64,000 nt of DNA from the NCBI RefSeq assembly GCF_027667425.1, contig NZ_JAQEGR010000002.1, positions 186,001 through 250,000 of the forward strand. The letters are read 5' to 3'. This DNA comes from Fusicatenibacter saccharivorans. GTDB lineage: Bacteria > Bacillota > Clostridia > Lachnospirales > Lachnospiraceae. The notes beneath the pieces are model-generated. The model made no database searches. It saw only the letters and a program-made list of their open reading frames with translations, and was not told the origin of the DNA. The translations under genes were made by a program, and so were the position numbers. Shown one piece after another: positions 9,298 to 18,264 of the stretch. Position 1 is the stretch's first letter. Every line of letters begins with the position of its first letter.

Positions 9298-10233
9298 CTA
9301 CATAAGTTTATCTTCGCCTACCAGACCGGCAATCTTATTGGCGATCAGCAGCAGGGTAACGCTGACTGCAGACTGGAATACACCGATTGCGGTACCAAGA
9401 CCGTAGTTGCTGTTTCCGATACCTCTCTTATAAGAGAACCAGGAAAGTACCATCGTGTGATCCTCAACCAGCGGGTTACTAAGAAGCATCTGACGCTCCA
9501 TACCTACGTTCAGGGCGCCACCGATGCTCATAATCAGCAGTACAATGATGGTCGGTCGGATACCCGGCAGAGTGATGTGCCAGATCTTCTGCAGACGGCT
9601 TGCACCGTCCATATCAGCGGCCTCGTAAAGACCAGGATCAATACCTGCCATGGCGGACAGATAAATAATTGCGTTCCAGCCAACCTCTTTCCAGCAGTTA
9701 ATCAGGATAATGGTTACCCAGATAAGCGGTGAGTTGGAACTCATCAGGTGCAGGTTCTTGCCGAAGATACTGTCAACAACACCGCCGTCGTTGAAAATAT
9801 TCTTTGCAATACTTGCAATGATAACCCAGGATACAAAGTGCGGCAGATAAGAAATGGTCTGCGTTACTTTTTTGAACTTCATAAAGAACATCTCGTTCAG
9901 AAGAACCGCAAATGCGATTGCTGCGATCGTTCCAACCGCGATGTCAAGGAAGCTTACTCCCAATGTGTTGATTAATGTCTGTGTGAACAGACGGTCTTTG
10001 AATGCATCTGTAAAATTTTGAAATCCAACCCAGGTTCTCTCCCAGATCGGAAGTGCAAATGTCGCAGGTTTTACCTCCTGAAATGCCATGGTCCATCCCC
10101 ACAGCGGAATGTACTTGAAGATAATCAGCCAGATTACAAATGGTACTGACATCACAAGCAGCCAACGCTGTTTCCACAAGATTGCAGGGGTAATTTTCTC
10201 TCCTTTTTTCTTTTTCATTTTTTCCTTCGCCAT
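9298..10233 (-). CDS. Carbohydrate ABC transporter permease (LplB type)
   Basis: First gene of the importer operon, 311 residues with six membrane segments and an EAA loop (EAADMDGASRLQKIWHITLP). The start at 10233 (MAKEKMKKKK) is preferred to the ATG at 10242 because AAGGA lies about 8 nt upstream of it; for the earlier ATG the same site would touch the codon. The very basic N-terminus is normal for LplB relatives. It partners with the next permease; the sugar is not known. Confidence 0.92.
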   Translation of the reverse strand: MAKEKMKKKKGEKITPAILWKQRWLLVMSVPFVIWLIIFKYIPLWGWTMAFQEVKPATFALPIWERTWVGFQNFTDAFKDRLFTQTLINTLGVSFLDIAVGTIAAIAFAVLLNEMFFMKFKKVTQTISYLPHFVSWVIIASIAKNIFNDGGVVDSIFGKNLHLMSSNSPLIWVTIILINCWKEVGWNAIIYLSAMAGIDPGLYEAADMDGASRLQKIWHITLPGIRPTIIVLLIMSIGGALNVGMERQMLLSNPLVEDHTMVLSWFSYKRGIGNSNYGLGTAIGVFQSAVSVTLLLIANKIAGLVGEDKLM

Positions 10234-10305
10234 ACTCCCCATCCTTTCCGTTGTTTTGTGCGTTTTTATTACGCATTTTCTTTGATTATTTGTGATATTT
10301 ACATC

Positions 10306-10332
10306 ATATCAAATAAAATCCCCGTTTGATAT
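10306..10332. promoter_or_regulatory. Perfect inverted repeat upstream of the sugar ABC operon (candidate operator)
   Basis: ATATCAAA (10306-10313) and TTTGATAT (10325-10332) form a perfect inverted repeat with an 11-nt spacer. It lies about 75 nt before the first permease, in the 363-nt divergent gap between the importer and the response-regulator gene. A TATGAT-like minus-strand -10 overlaps it. No regulator gene is adjacent, unless the divergent two-component system is the one. The rest of the gap is AT-rich, with nothing else recognised. Confidence 0.4.
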
Positions 10333-10596
10333 TGTGTATTTTGTCCACTTATATTGACTTTTTTTATCTTTTTCCACATTTTCAGGTGCTATGGCAGGCA
10401 TTTTTACTAATTTATATGCGTTTGTTTTTATTTTTTACACCAGCTTACAACTCTACCAATCAGTGTTTTTTTTGTAAAAAAAGCAGGAAAACGTAATGGG
10501 GGATTACATTTTAAGAAAAATGTCAGTTTTTTATCCAAATAATCTCCGTTTTCTCTGCTATGATAAACACCATAGAACCAAGAGGGGAAAAACGAG

Positions 10597-11310
10597 ATGA
10601 GCCAATACAACATATTAGTCGTAGACGACGACCGGGAAATCGTAAGATCTCTCGGCAAACTATTAGAACTGGAAGGCTACAGGGTAAAAAAAGCCTACAA
10701 CGGCATGGAGGCACTCGACATCCTCATGACCGAACAGATCCATCTGATCCTGCTCGATGTCATGATGCCCAAAATGAACGGCCTTTCCGCCCTGATGAAA
10801 ATAAGAGAAAAAAACAACATCCCGATTATCATGCTTTCCGCGAAAACCGAAGAGAGCGATAAAGTCATCGGACTTTCGATGGGCGCCGATGATTACGTGA
10901 CAAAGCCGTATAATACCGCCGAACTCATGGCACGTGTCAAATCCCAGCTCCGCCGTTACTTTTCCTTAGGCGCCGCAAACGGAACCATGCCAGACCAGGA
11001 TATCCTGAAAAACGGCGGTCTGCTGCTGAACCGAAACACCAAAGAACTCCTGGTGGACGGCGAACCTGTCCGCCTGACCGCAACCGAGTACAAAATTATG
11101 GAGCTTTTGATGGAGCATCCCGGCTACGTGTTCTCGGCCGAAGAAATCTACAGTCAGGTCTGGCAGGAGGATGCTTACAGTGTAGAAAATACCGTCATGG
11201 TTCATATCCGGCGCATTCGTGAGAAAATTGAGATTACGCCGAAAAATCCGAAATATTTAAAGGTGGTGTGGGGAATTGGATACAAAATTGAAAAAATTAA
11301 CGGAGACTGA
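10597..11310 (+). CDS. OmpR/PhoB-family response regulator
   Basis: Receiver domain (about 1-120) with acidic pocket VDDD, phospho-acceptor D54 in LLDVMMP, the conserved Thr/Ser in MLSAK and Lys in VTKPY. A winged-helix DNA-binding domain (about 140-235) follows, with LTATEYKIMELL and the C-terminal VWGIGYKIE. GAGGGG precedes the ATG. It resembles VanR-like clostridial regulators. The downstream histidine kinase overlaps its end by 35 nt. As GT2 and YfhO follow in the same direction, envelope modification is a reasonable guess for its target. Confidence 0.93.
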   Translation: MSQYNILVVDDDREIVRSLGKLLELEGYRVKKAYNGMEALDILMTEQIHLILLDVMMPKMNGLSALMKIREKNNIPIIMLSAKTEESDKVIGLSMGADDYVTKPYNTAELMARVKSQLRRYFSLGAANGTMPDQDILKNGGLLLNRNTKELLVDGEPVRLTATEYKIMELLMEHPGYVFSAEEIYSQVWQEDAYSVENTVMVHIRRIREKIEITPKNPKYLKVVWGIGYKIEKINGD

Positions 11311-13036
11311 AAAACGCATCCTGCTGTGGATGCTTCTCGATCTTTCTATGGTACTGATTTTGTGCGGAAAGCTTCTGCGGAAATGGGCCAGTGAATTCGA
11401 ATGGGGAATGTGGCGCAGCATCGAATGGGGTATCGGCATTGGAGTGACGGTAGTCGGCGTTTTGGGCATAGCCGCAGCCTTGTATCTGGTATGGAAATTC
11501 CGAAAAAATACCGGGAACTCGAAAATGACTGCTTTTGCCGGCAGCGAACCGGAAAAAGCGGGAAAAACAGCAAAAAGCAGCGAAGGGGCAGCCGCAGATA
11601 AGTCCGAGACAGATGAAATAGAAAAATCCCGGCAGATGCAGTTTGAGGCAAGAGCCGCTGCGGAAGCAGAGAAAGAGCAGCTGTTTCTGAAAAAATCCGA
11701 AAAGGTGCCAAATGAGCTTCTGGTTCTTGTCGGAGGATTTGCTTTTTTCAGATGGCTTCAGCCGCTCCGGCACAGCTATGCCAGATACCGCATTGTTGCC
11801 GAATGGGGTACTGTAATAGAGTGTGTGCAGACAGGTCTTCTGTTTTTTGGAATCTGTGGCGTTTTCCTTCTCAGTGCCGGCATTCTTGTCTGTCGCTATG
11901 AAAAGAAACAACTGAGAGAAATGTCCTTTTTTTGCAGAGAAAGGAAGCGTTACAGAGATCGGACCAGCCTGGAACGGCAGCTTGCCGGTCAGAGTAAATG
12001 GCCGTTCCGTGTGGCACTGATTGCGGAACTTCTAATCGTGATTACCATGATCACCGGACTGATAAACGGAATGGATGGCGAGGTACTGTTTGTCATTCTT
12101 CTTGGGCTGACCACGCTGATTTTAATTCTGTTTGCCTGGAAAACATACCGCAGTCGCCTGAACCGGGAGATGGGCCTTTTGATGGAACAGATCCATACGA
12201 TGGCAGAAGGCAGCATGGAAAGCCGGATCCATGAAATATCCGAAAAATCTCTGCTGTATCCGGCATTTGCAGAGCTGGAAAATATTGAGAGCGCTATGCA
12301 GAAGAGCGTAGAAAAACAGATGCAGGCGGAGCGTCTCAAAATTGACCTGATTACCAATGTATCGCACGATCTGAAAACACCGCTCACCTCGATGGTCGGC
12401 TATACAGATCTTCTGAAAAAAGAGGATCTGACACCGGCGGCACAGGATTACGTCGAAGTGATTTCTGTGAAACAGGAACAGCTAAAGGAGATGATCCAAA
12501 GCCTCTTCGAGCTCTCCAAATCGACAAGCGGAACCGAAAAATTCCAGATGGAAAAAATGGATATGAAACGGTTGATCGAGCAGACCCTCGCCGATATGGA
12601 CGATGCGATTGCGCAGAGCAATCTGTCGTTTCGCACGGCGCTCGGAGATGAGCCGCTTCCGTTCCTTGGGGATAATGGGAAAATGTACCGCGTGATACAG
12701 AATCTCGTGGAAAATATCCTGAAATACAGCCTGGGCGGAACGAGAGTTTACATTGACGCAGGGAAGGAAAACGGGGAGATTTTCGTGACGATGAAAAACA
12801 TTTCCGCCTATGAGATGAATTTTGAAGCGGAGGAAATGATGGAACGCTTTGTGCGCGGCGACGAATCACGGACGAGCGAGGGGCACGGCCTTGGCCTTGC
12901 GATTGCATCAAGCTACACGGCCAACATGGGCGGCCGCATGGAGCTTGCGGCAGACGGCGATCTGTTTAAAGTCATCCTGCGTTTCCCGGAGGCAGGCGAG
13001 GATTCTGCAGCGGGAGAAACAGCCACAAAAACCTGA
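11276..13036 (+). CDS. Membrane sensor histidine kinase
   Basis: Probable partner of the preceding regulator, 586 residues if it starts at the TTG at 11276, where GGTGG and GGGG lie just upstream. An ATG at 11330 is possible but has no clear ribosome site. Two N-terminal membrane segments are followed by a long charged Ala/Glu/Lys-rich linker (about 80-140), two more hydrophobic segments, another pair near 245-290 and a HAMP-like region. The H-box is SHDLKTPLTSMVGY (H364), the N-box NLVENILKYS and the G-box GHGLGLAIA. The charged insert between membrane segments is unusual for VanS-like kinases. Confidence 0.88.
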   Translation: MDTKLKKLTETEKRILLWMLLDLSMVLILCGKLLRKWASEFEWGMWRSIEWGIGIGVTVVGVLGIAAALYLVWKFRKNTGNSKMTAFAGSEPEKAGKTAKSSEGAAADKSETDEIEKSRQMQFEARAAAEAEKEQLFLKKSEKVPNELLVLVGGFAFFRWLQPLRHSYARYRIVAEWGTVIECVQTGLLFFGICGVFLLSAGILVCRYEKKQLREMSFFCRERKRYRDRTSLERQLAGQSKWPFRVALIAELLIVITMITGLINGMDGEVLFVILLGLTTLILILFAWKTYRSRLNREMGLLMEQIHTMAEGSMESRIHEISEKSLLYPAFAELENIESAMQKSVEKQMQAERLKIDLITNVSHDLKTPLTSMVGYTDLLKKEDLTPAAQDYVEVISVKQEQLKEMIQSLFELSKSTSGTEKFQMEKMDMKRLIEQTLADMDDAIAQSNLSFRTALGDEPLPFLGDNGKMYRVIQNLVENILKYSLGGTRVYIDAGKENGEIFVTMKNISAYEMNFEAEEMMERFVRGDESRTSEGHGLGLAIASSYTANMGGRMELAADGDLFKVILRFPEAGEDSAAGETATKT

Positions 13037-13126
13037 CTTGCATAAGAATGAGACAGAAGCGGGATTGCAGCAGGAAGGATCTGAAGAAGGATTCTGAGAG
13101 AGTATGTAATCCCCAGGAGGAAAAAA

Positions 13127-14218
13127 ATGGAGACAATCAGTATTATCATACCATGCTACAACGAAGAGGAAGCAATTCCGGTTTACTACGAGACGATGGT
13201 ACGTCAGATGAATGAGATGGAAGAACAGCAGAAGGTTCAGTTCGAGCTGATCTTTGTTGACGACGGCTCAAGGGATCACAGTCTGTTTGAGATGCGCCGG
13301 CTTGCGCAGAAGGATATGCGCTGCCGTTACCTCTCGTTTTCGAGAAATTTCGGAAAAGAGGCAGCCATGTACGCCGGACTGCAGGCGGCCAAAGGCGATT
13401 ACGTAACAGTGATGGATGTCGACCTTCAGGATCCGCCGTTCCTTCTTCCGAAAATGTACGCGATGCTGCAGAGCGGTACCTGTGACTGTGTGGCGGCACG
13501 CCGGAGCTCGCGGGAGGGCGAGGGAAAAATCAAATCCTTCTTATCAAATGCCTTCTACGGTGTGATCAACCGCCTTTCCAGAACAGAGATTGTAAGCGGT
13601 GCACGGGACTACCGTCTGATGAGCCGCAAAATGGTGGATGCCGTGCTGGAAATGAGTGAGTACAACCGCTTTTCCAAGGGGATTTTCGGATGGGTCGGCT
13701 TTCACACAGAATGGCTGGAATTTGAGCACGAGGACCGCTGCGCCGGAACGTCGAAGTGGCCGCTTCGAAAGCTCCTCGCGTACTCAATCGACGGCATCAC
13801 AGGTTTTTCCGTAGCTCCGCTGTCATTTGCATCTGTCATGGGCGTGCTTTTTTTCCTGATTTCTATAATTCTGATCGTGTTCATCATCGGAAGAACGCTG
13901 CTGTTTGGCGATCCCGTTGCGGGCTGGCCGTCGATGGCATGCATCCTTTTTCTGGTGAGCGGTGTACAGCTTTTCTGCACGGGCATTGTAGGCATTTATC
14001 TTTCCAAGACATATCTTGAAACAAAGCACCGTCCGATCTATCTCTTAAAGGAGACGAGTGAAGAGACGGTCAAGATGCACAGTGTGCAGCCGGTGAAGAA
14101 GCAGGAGAGTGCTGCAAAGAGAAGAAAAGATACCCATACGGCAGAAAAGAAAAACGTGTATTTTCCAGAGTATGCCGACAAACGCCATGCGTCTGAAAGA
14201 GGAGAAATCCGGGCATGA
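13127..14218 (+). CDS. Family 2 glycosyltransferase, CsbB/GtrB-like
   Basis: GT-A fold glycosyltransferase (about 1-225) with the nucleotide-sugar motifs FVDDGSRD and DVDLQDPP. Two C-terminal membrane helices (about 230-310) and a basic tail follow. This is the architecture of polyprenyl-phosphate glycosyltransferases, which load a sugar onto undecaprenyl phosphate at the inner face of the membrane. AGGAGG precedes the ATG. Its stop overlaps the start of the YfhO gene by 4 nt (ATGA), so the two are translationally coupled, as with CsbB and YfhO in lipoteichoic-acid glycosylation. Confidence 0.9.
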   Translation: METISIIIPCYNEEEAIPVYYETMVRQMNEMEEQQKVQFELIFVDDGSRDHSLFEMRRLAQKDMRCRYLSFSRNFGKEAAMYAGLQAAKGDYVTVMDVDLQDPPFLLPKMYAMLQSGTCDCVAARRSSREGEGKIKSFLSNAFYGVINRLSRTEIVSGARDYRLMSRKMVDAVLEMSEYNRFSKGIFGWVGFHTEWLEFEHEDRCAGTSKWPLRKLLAYSIDGITGFSVAPLSFASVMGVLFFLISIILIVFIIGRTLLFGDPVAGWPSMACILFLVSGVQLFCTGIVGIYLSKTYLETKHRPIYLLKETSEETVKMHSVQPVKKQESAAKRRKDTHTAEKKNVYFPEYADKRHASERGEIRA

Positions 14219-17200
14219 AAAAGGAAATCTTAAAGGAAATAAGAGAGCCGGGAAAATCACGGAAAAAGAAAGGCCAGCCGAAAGGACGGCGGAACGGCTT
14301 CTTGGAAGGTCTTACCGGAAAGGATTTTACGGCGGCTGGTCTGTTTTTCTTTTCTTTGCTTTTGTGCCGGCTGTTCGTCCTGCAATACGGCGTATTCGGC
14401 TCCTCGATTGACTGGATCAGCCAGCACAGCACCCTTGCCGATTACTTCCGGAAGCGGTTTTACGCGACCGGAAACCTCTTCCCGGATTTCGCATGGAATC
14501 TGGGAGGAGGTCAGAATATTTACCATTTTGCCTACTACGGACTGCTGAGTCCGACCATGCTGTTATCCTACCTTTTCCCGTTCATCCCGATGGACCTGTG
14601 GGTGATGGGTTCCTCCGCGCTGCTGTATGCGGCGGATGCAGTGCTTTTTTATCGATGGATCAGCAAAAAGGGTCTGCATTACGGCAACTGTCTTTTTACA
14701 TCACTTTTCTTTACGTGTTCTACCGCACTTCTATATCATTCCTATAATCAGCTTATGTTTGTCAATTATATGCCGTTTCTGCTGCTGGCTCTGCTGGGCG
14801 TGGATCGCCATTTTCAGAAGAGAAAGAGCGGTCTGCTGATTCTTTCCGTTCTTGGGATGATTCTGACCAGCTTTTATTTTTCGGTCGGCGGGCTGCTTGC
14901 GCTCACGGCGTATGCGGTGACGGAGTATTTGAAATGCGGTACAGAAAATGCTGCGTATGAAGCGGAACAGGAGAATCGAAAAGTGTCGCGGAATCAAAAG
15001 GCCGGGGCAGAGAAAAAGCAGAGGGCAGGTGAAAAATCTTCAGGAACAGTTGAAGCTTTGGCGGGTTTGCGGAGCTTTTTTGGCGCAGCAATCCGCTTTG
15101 CGCTTCCGGTCCTCGCAGGAATCCTTCTTTCCGGTATTCTGCTGATCCCATCGGCTGCCGCCTTGTTCGGCGGCAGCGGCGAGGGCGGACGCGGCACCGC
15201 AGCGGGCGGCATCGCAGGACTTTTTACCGATCCGGCGATGTGGAAACCGCAGTTTCTGATCCTGCGTCTCTGCTACACGCCGTATGGCATTGGCCTCTCC
15301 GCATTTGCGGGGGTGGCGCTTTTGGGCAGAGTGATCGGAAAGAGCCGGTTGCGTGAGAAACTGTTGTCCTTCCTTTTGCTGGTATTCTTTTGTATTCCCC
15401 TGTTCGGCTATCTGCTGAACGGTGGCCTGTACAGCAAAGATAAAGTATTCATCCCGTTTCTTCCGGTCCTCTGTGCAGAAGTCGGGCTTTATGTGGAAAA
15501 CCAGCTTGTCCGGAAGCGGGAGTGTGGAAAAAATCGAAGCACCGGGAATTTTAAGCGCAAAGTCATGACAGAGCTGCGAGAATTGTTTCCGTACCTCATA
15601 GTTCTGATTCTGATGTGGAATGCAAAGCAAGAGACATACTTTGAACCATACTGGCATCTCGGCATACTGGATGTGATTTGTGTGACTGCGTGCTATCTGG
15701 CATGGCGGTGGTTTCCGGCAAAAAAACGGCTGCGGGGCAGAGAGCTTCCGTTTCTGCCGCTCGTCTTTAGTGCTGTGATTCTTGCATTTGCCGGAAAAGC
15801 AATCAATCAGGAAAAGCATGTGATGATCCCGCGTAAAACGTATGAAGCTCTGACGGACAGCAAGATTGCAGCGGCAATCCGCGAGATCCGTGCGGAGGAT
15901 CCCGGCTGGTACCGTATGGAGCAGTATGGAGACGGCGGACAGAACCTTGCGAACGTCAACCGGATATGGGATATTGGGCAGAATGTTTCGACGATTTATT
16001 CCTCGGCATACAATGCAGAATATAAGAAATTCCGGGACGAGACGTATGGGATTAATGAAGCCTTCCGCAACCGCATGATGCAGACGGTTTCCGATGATCC
16101 GCTGTTCTGGCAGCTCATGGGCGTGAAGTACATTCTGGCAGAAACACGGCCGGAAGGGTATGAACTGTACCGGGATTACGGGGACTTTCAGGTTTATCGT
16201 GCCATATCCGCAGCGCCGGTTGCCTACGTGACAGACCAGGTGGTTTCCGAGACGGAATACAAATCGTTACCTTATCCGCAGAACCAGGAAATACTGGAGA
16301 CGGCAGCCGTGATCCCGGATCAGGAAATGCGGAAGACAACAGCGGCAATCACGGATCAGGAAAAATCGGCGGAATCTGTGGATAATTTCAGAGCCGCTGC
16401 AGATTCAGATACAAAGAATGGTTCTGTAGGACCCCTGTTTCACAGTTGTTTTCAGAAAGTAAACCTTGAAATTCCAGAGACCGATCAGGAAGATCTGCGC
16501 ATTCAGAAGACAGCGGACGGATATGAGATTGAGACGAAAAAATCCGTGACCGTCTCAGCAACGCTGCCGGGTGCCGCAGAGGGAGCAACGCTGCTCGCCG
16601 TTTCTTTCGAGGTGGAGAATCAGAAAGCGAGTCATGATATGTTTATCCGCATCAACGGCCAGACCAACCGCCTGACCGGCATCAACCATACGTATGCCAA
16701 TGGGAATACACAGTTTAACTATCTTGTAACGATGAAAGAAGATGGAACCGTATTCATTCGGATGGGAAAAGGCCATTATATCCTGAAAAATTTTGAGACA
16801 TGGACTGGTATGGCACAGCCGTTGGAAAAAACGGAGCAGCTGTACAGTCAGGCGGTTACCCTGATTGGCGGAACAACAGCAACATACGGCGGCGACGGCA
16901 TCACAGGCGTGGTTTCCGCGGAAAGAGACGGATACCTCATCACCAGCATTCCATACGATGAAAATTTTGTGCTGAAAGTGGATGGGAAAGAAACACTGCT
17001 GTTCCGCGCAAACACGGCATTTCTCGGCGCAAAAATCCCATCAGGCGAGCACAAAATTGTTCTTGTGTACCATGCGCCCGGACGGACGGCTGGCAGTTGG
17101 TGCAGCCTGATGGGAGGAATGCTGGCACTCATCCTTGTGATCTGTGAAAAAAAGAAACAGCAAAACGGCAGCGAACGGGCAGGAGAGAGCAAAATGTTGC

Positions 17201-17235
17201 AAAAACAGCGGAAATATTATATCATCAGAGTGTAA
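14215..17235 (+). CDS. YfhO-family membrane glycosyltransferase
   Basis: Very large (1006 residues) membrane protein with a basic N-terminus, about a dozen membrane segments in the first half, an extracytoplasmic domain (about 560-960) and a final membrane helix near residue 980. The family (YfhO) transfers sugars from a lipid carrier to a surface polymer outside the membrane, with the carrier made by a CsbB-like GT2. AGAGGAG precedes the ATG, which overlaps the GT2 stop. A low-complexity stretch near 700-740 repeats an (I)PDQE/ITDQE pattern. No GtcA-like flippase is encoded nearby. The glycosylated polymer is unknown. Confidence 0.85.
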   Translation: MKKEILKEIREPGKSRKKKGQPKGRRNGFLEGLTGKDFTAAGLFFFSLLLCRLFVLQYGVFGSSIDWISQHSTLADYFRKRFYATGNLFPDFAWNLGGGQNIYHFAYYGLLSPTMLLSYLFPFIPMDLWVMGSSALLYAADAVLFYRWISKKGLHYGNCLFTSLFFTCSTALLYHSYNQLMFVNYMPFLLLALLGVDRHFQKRKSGLLILSVLGMILTSFYFSVGGLLALTAYAVTEYLKCGTENAAYEAEQENRKVSRNQKAGAEKKQRAGEKSSGTVEALAGLRSFFGAAIRFALPVLAGILLSGILLIPSAAALFGGSGEGGRGTAAGGIAGLFTDPAMWKPQFLILRLCYTPYGIGLSAFAGVALLGRVIGKSRLREKLLSFLLLVFFCIPLFGYLLNGGLYSKDKVFIPFLPVLCAEVGLYVENQLVRKRECGKNRSTGNFKRKVMTELRELFPYLIVLILMWNAKQETYFEPYWHLGILDVICVTACYLAWRWFPAKKRLRGRELPFLPLVFSAVILAFAGKAINQEKHVMIPRKTYEALTDSKIAAAIREIRAEDPGWYRMEQYGDGGQNLANVNRIWDIGQNVSTIYSSAYNAEYKKFRDETYGINEAFRNRMMQTVSDDPLFWQLMGVKYILAETRPEGYELYRDYGDFQVYRAISAAPVAYVTDQVVSETEYKSLPYPQNQEILETAAVIPDQEMRKTTAAITDQEKSAESVDNFRAAADSDTKNGSVGPLFHSCFQKVNLEIPETDQEDLRIQKTADGYEIETKKSVTVSATLPGAAEGATLLAVSFEVENQKASHDMFIRINGQTNRLTGINHTYANGNTQFNYLVTMKEDGTVFIRMGKGHYILKNFETWTGMAQPLEKTEQLYSQAVTLIGGTTATYGGDGITGVVSAERDGYLITSIPYDENFVLKVDGKETLLFRANTAFLGAKIPSGEHKIVLVYHAPGRTAGSWCSLMGGMLALILVICEKKKQQNGSERAGESKMLQKQRKYYIIRV

Positions 17236-17350
17236 AAATAGTTGTAGTGACGCTTGGTGGAATGGAGCATATCTTTACAGCCGCAGGAAGAACTGGCAGC
17301 GTTTGCCCGTTTTGGAAACGCCGTTGCAAGCCTTTGTGTGGAGAAAAAAG
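17236..17350 (+). pseudogene. Remnant of a PfkB-family carbohydrate kinase
   Basis: Two pieces of one kinase-like C-terminus are visible in different frames. The first is KIVVVTLGG at 17236-17263. The second begins near 17270 and reads PQEELAAFARFGNAVASLC, then VEKKGA, which matches the end of fructokinase-type PfkB proteins. The segment between them, which should hold the GAGD active-site motif, is missing, and the frame is broken just before the palindromic element at 17371. It is non-functional debris. Confidence 0.55.
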
Positions 17351-17370
17351 GTGCTAGAGCGTGTCTGAAA

Positions 17371-17501
17371 AATCATTTCCGCAATCTGCAAGCCCCACTT
17401 TGCGGTATATTTTACCCTCATTCGGTTGCCGTAGCCCGCTACGCCGCCCTTATTCGGATAAAATCTCCCACGAACTGGGACTCGCAGTTCACGAAATGAT
17501 T
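17371..17501. repeat. 131-bp imperfect palindrome (MITE-like element)
   Basis: The two halves of this stretch are imperfect inverted copies of each other. The outer ends are AATCATTTC and GAAATGATT, the middle arms share ATTTTA(C/T)CC and TAAAAT blocks, and the tip is GTAGC-CC-GCTAC. Each arm is about 65 nt. GAGCGTGTCTGAAAAATC in front of and at its left edge resembles GAACGTGTCTGGAAAACC at 34534, which suggests a dispersed family. There is no coding capacity of its own. It sits between two decayed gene fragments. Confidence 0.65.
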
Positions 17502-17627
17502 ACCGGGGCCGGTCTGAATACGACGCAGGATGAAGTACATTTCCTTCCGTTCTGGGAAAATGGCGTCCGTTTCTTCACGATCGAAGGACCAAATAAAGAA
17601 AAAGTGGAATTCAGCCAGTATTTGTAA
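17500..17627 (+). pseudogene. Remnant of a VOC/glyoxalase-like protein (C-terminal end)
   Basis: The frame ending at 17627 reads FLPFWENGVRFFTIEGP followed by NKEKVEFSQYL. This is like the last strand pair of VOC superfamily (glyoxalase/bleomycin-resistance fold) proteins. Everything upstream of it in this frame is the palindromic element, so the N-terminal part of the gene is gone. The call rests on family resemblance of about 40 residues only. Confidence 0.45.
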
Positions 17628-17696
17628 CGATTCCAAGCCATGCGAAATGGAAGAAAAATCGCGAATCATGCTTGCATGAATATCCGTTTGACCAGC

Positions 17697-17743
17697 AAAG
17701 CCTCTGCCGGAAAGCAAAATTTTTGCCCGGCAGAGGCTTTTTT
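17697..17743 (+). terminator. Strong rho-independent terminator
   Basis: AAAGCCTCTGCCGG pairs with CCGGCAGAGGCTTT and is followed by further T. It lies 70 nt after the VOC remnant and isolates the hipBA region from readthrough. Confidence 0.85.
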
Positions 17744-17875
17744 ACTTACTCTGAAACAAATACTACCGGATAGTCAAAAAAGCGCAAATTATCCCTATAG
17801 AGTAAAGGAGATGCAAAATTTATCTGCAGTTACAAAAACGGGGTGGAGTTTTTATGGAAACAGGGCAGGAAATCA

Positions 17876-17904
17876 TTGTGCTTTCTGCACGTGAGTGGTA
17901 AAAT
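17876..17904 (+). promoter_or_regulatory. hipBA promoter
   Basis: TTGTGC (17876-17881), a 17-nt spacer and TAAAAT (17899-17904) preceded by TGG, an extended -10. Transcription would start at about 17911, at the edge of the first candidate operator. Confidence 0.6.
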
Positions 17905-17909
17905 AGAAT

Positions 17910-17968
17910 AGATAATATATAATCTGTTTTGAATAAAAACAGGATATTTTAGATAACATATAATCTGT
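17910..17968. promoter_or_regulatory. Paired HipB operator candidates
   Basis: AGATAATATATAATCTGT (17910-17927) and AGATAACATATAATCTGT (17951-17968) are 18-nt direct repeats with one mismatch, 41 nt apart. Each is itself nearly palindromic (AGAT...ATCT). Their position between promoter and hipB fits autoregulation by the HipB antitoxin. Confidence 0.6.
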
Positions 17969-17985
17969 AACAAGAAGGGGAAAAA

Positions 17986-18264
17986 ATGGAACAATTTATA
18001 TGGGAAACTCCGGAAGAACTGGATCAAAAACTTGCGCAGCGAGTGAGAAAAATCAGAAAGAGACGTTCAATTACGCAGGAAAAATTAGCATCTATAAGCG
18101 GAGTGAGTTACGGCTCAATCAAAAGATTCGAAACGACAGGACAAATTTCCCTGTTATCTTTAACGAAAATTGCAATCGCACTGGATCTTGCAGATGAGCT
18201 CAGAAATATTTTCACGCAGGTACCGTATAAAGATATTCAGGAGGTTATCAATGAAACAAGATAA
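17986..18264 (+). CDS. hipB: HipB-like XRE antitoxin
   Basis: Small 92-residue DNA-binding protein with a helix-turn-helix of the Cro/CI type (ITQEKLASISGVSYGSIKRF, about 29-48). In this family it dimerises on operators, neutralises HipA and represses the operon. AAGGGG precedes the ATG. Its last 14 nt overlap the hipA start, and twin near-palindromes lie directly upstream. Size and arrangement are normal for HipB. Confidence 0.88.
   Translation: MEQFIWETPEELDQKLAQRVRKIRKRRSITQEKLASISGVSYGSIKRFETTGQISLLSLTKIAIALDLADELRNIFTQVPYKDIQEVINETR

Noticed and set aside
17640..17894. Frame of 84 codons before hipB
   Set aside because: It crosses a strong terminator and the hipBA promoter and lacks a ribosome site.
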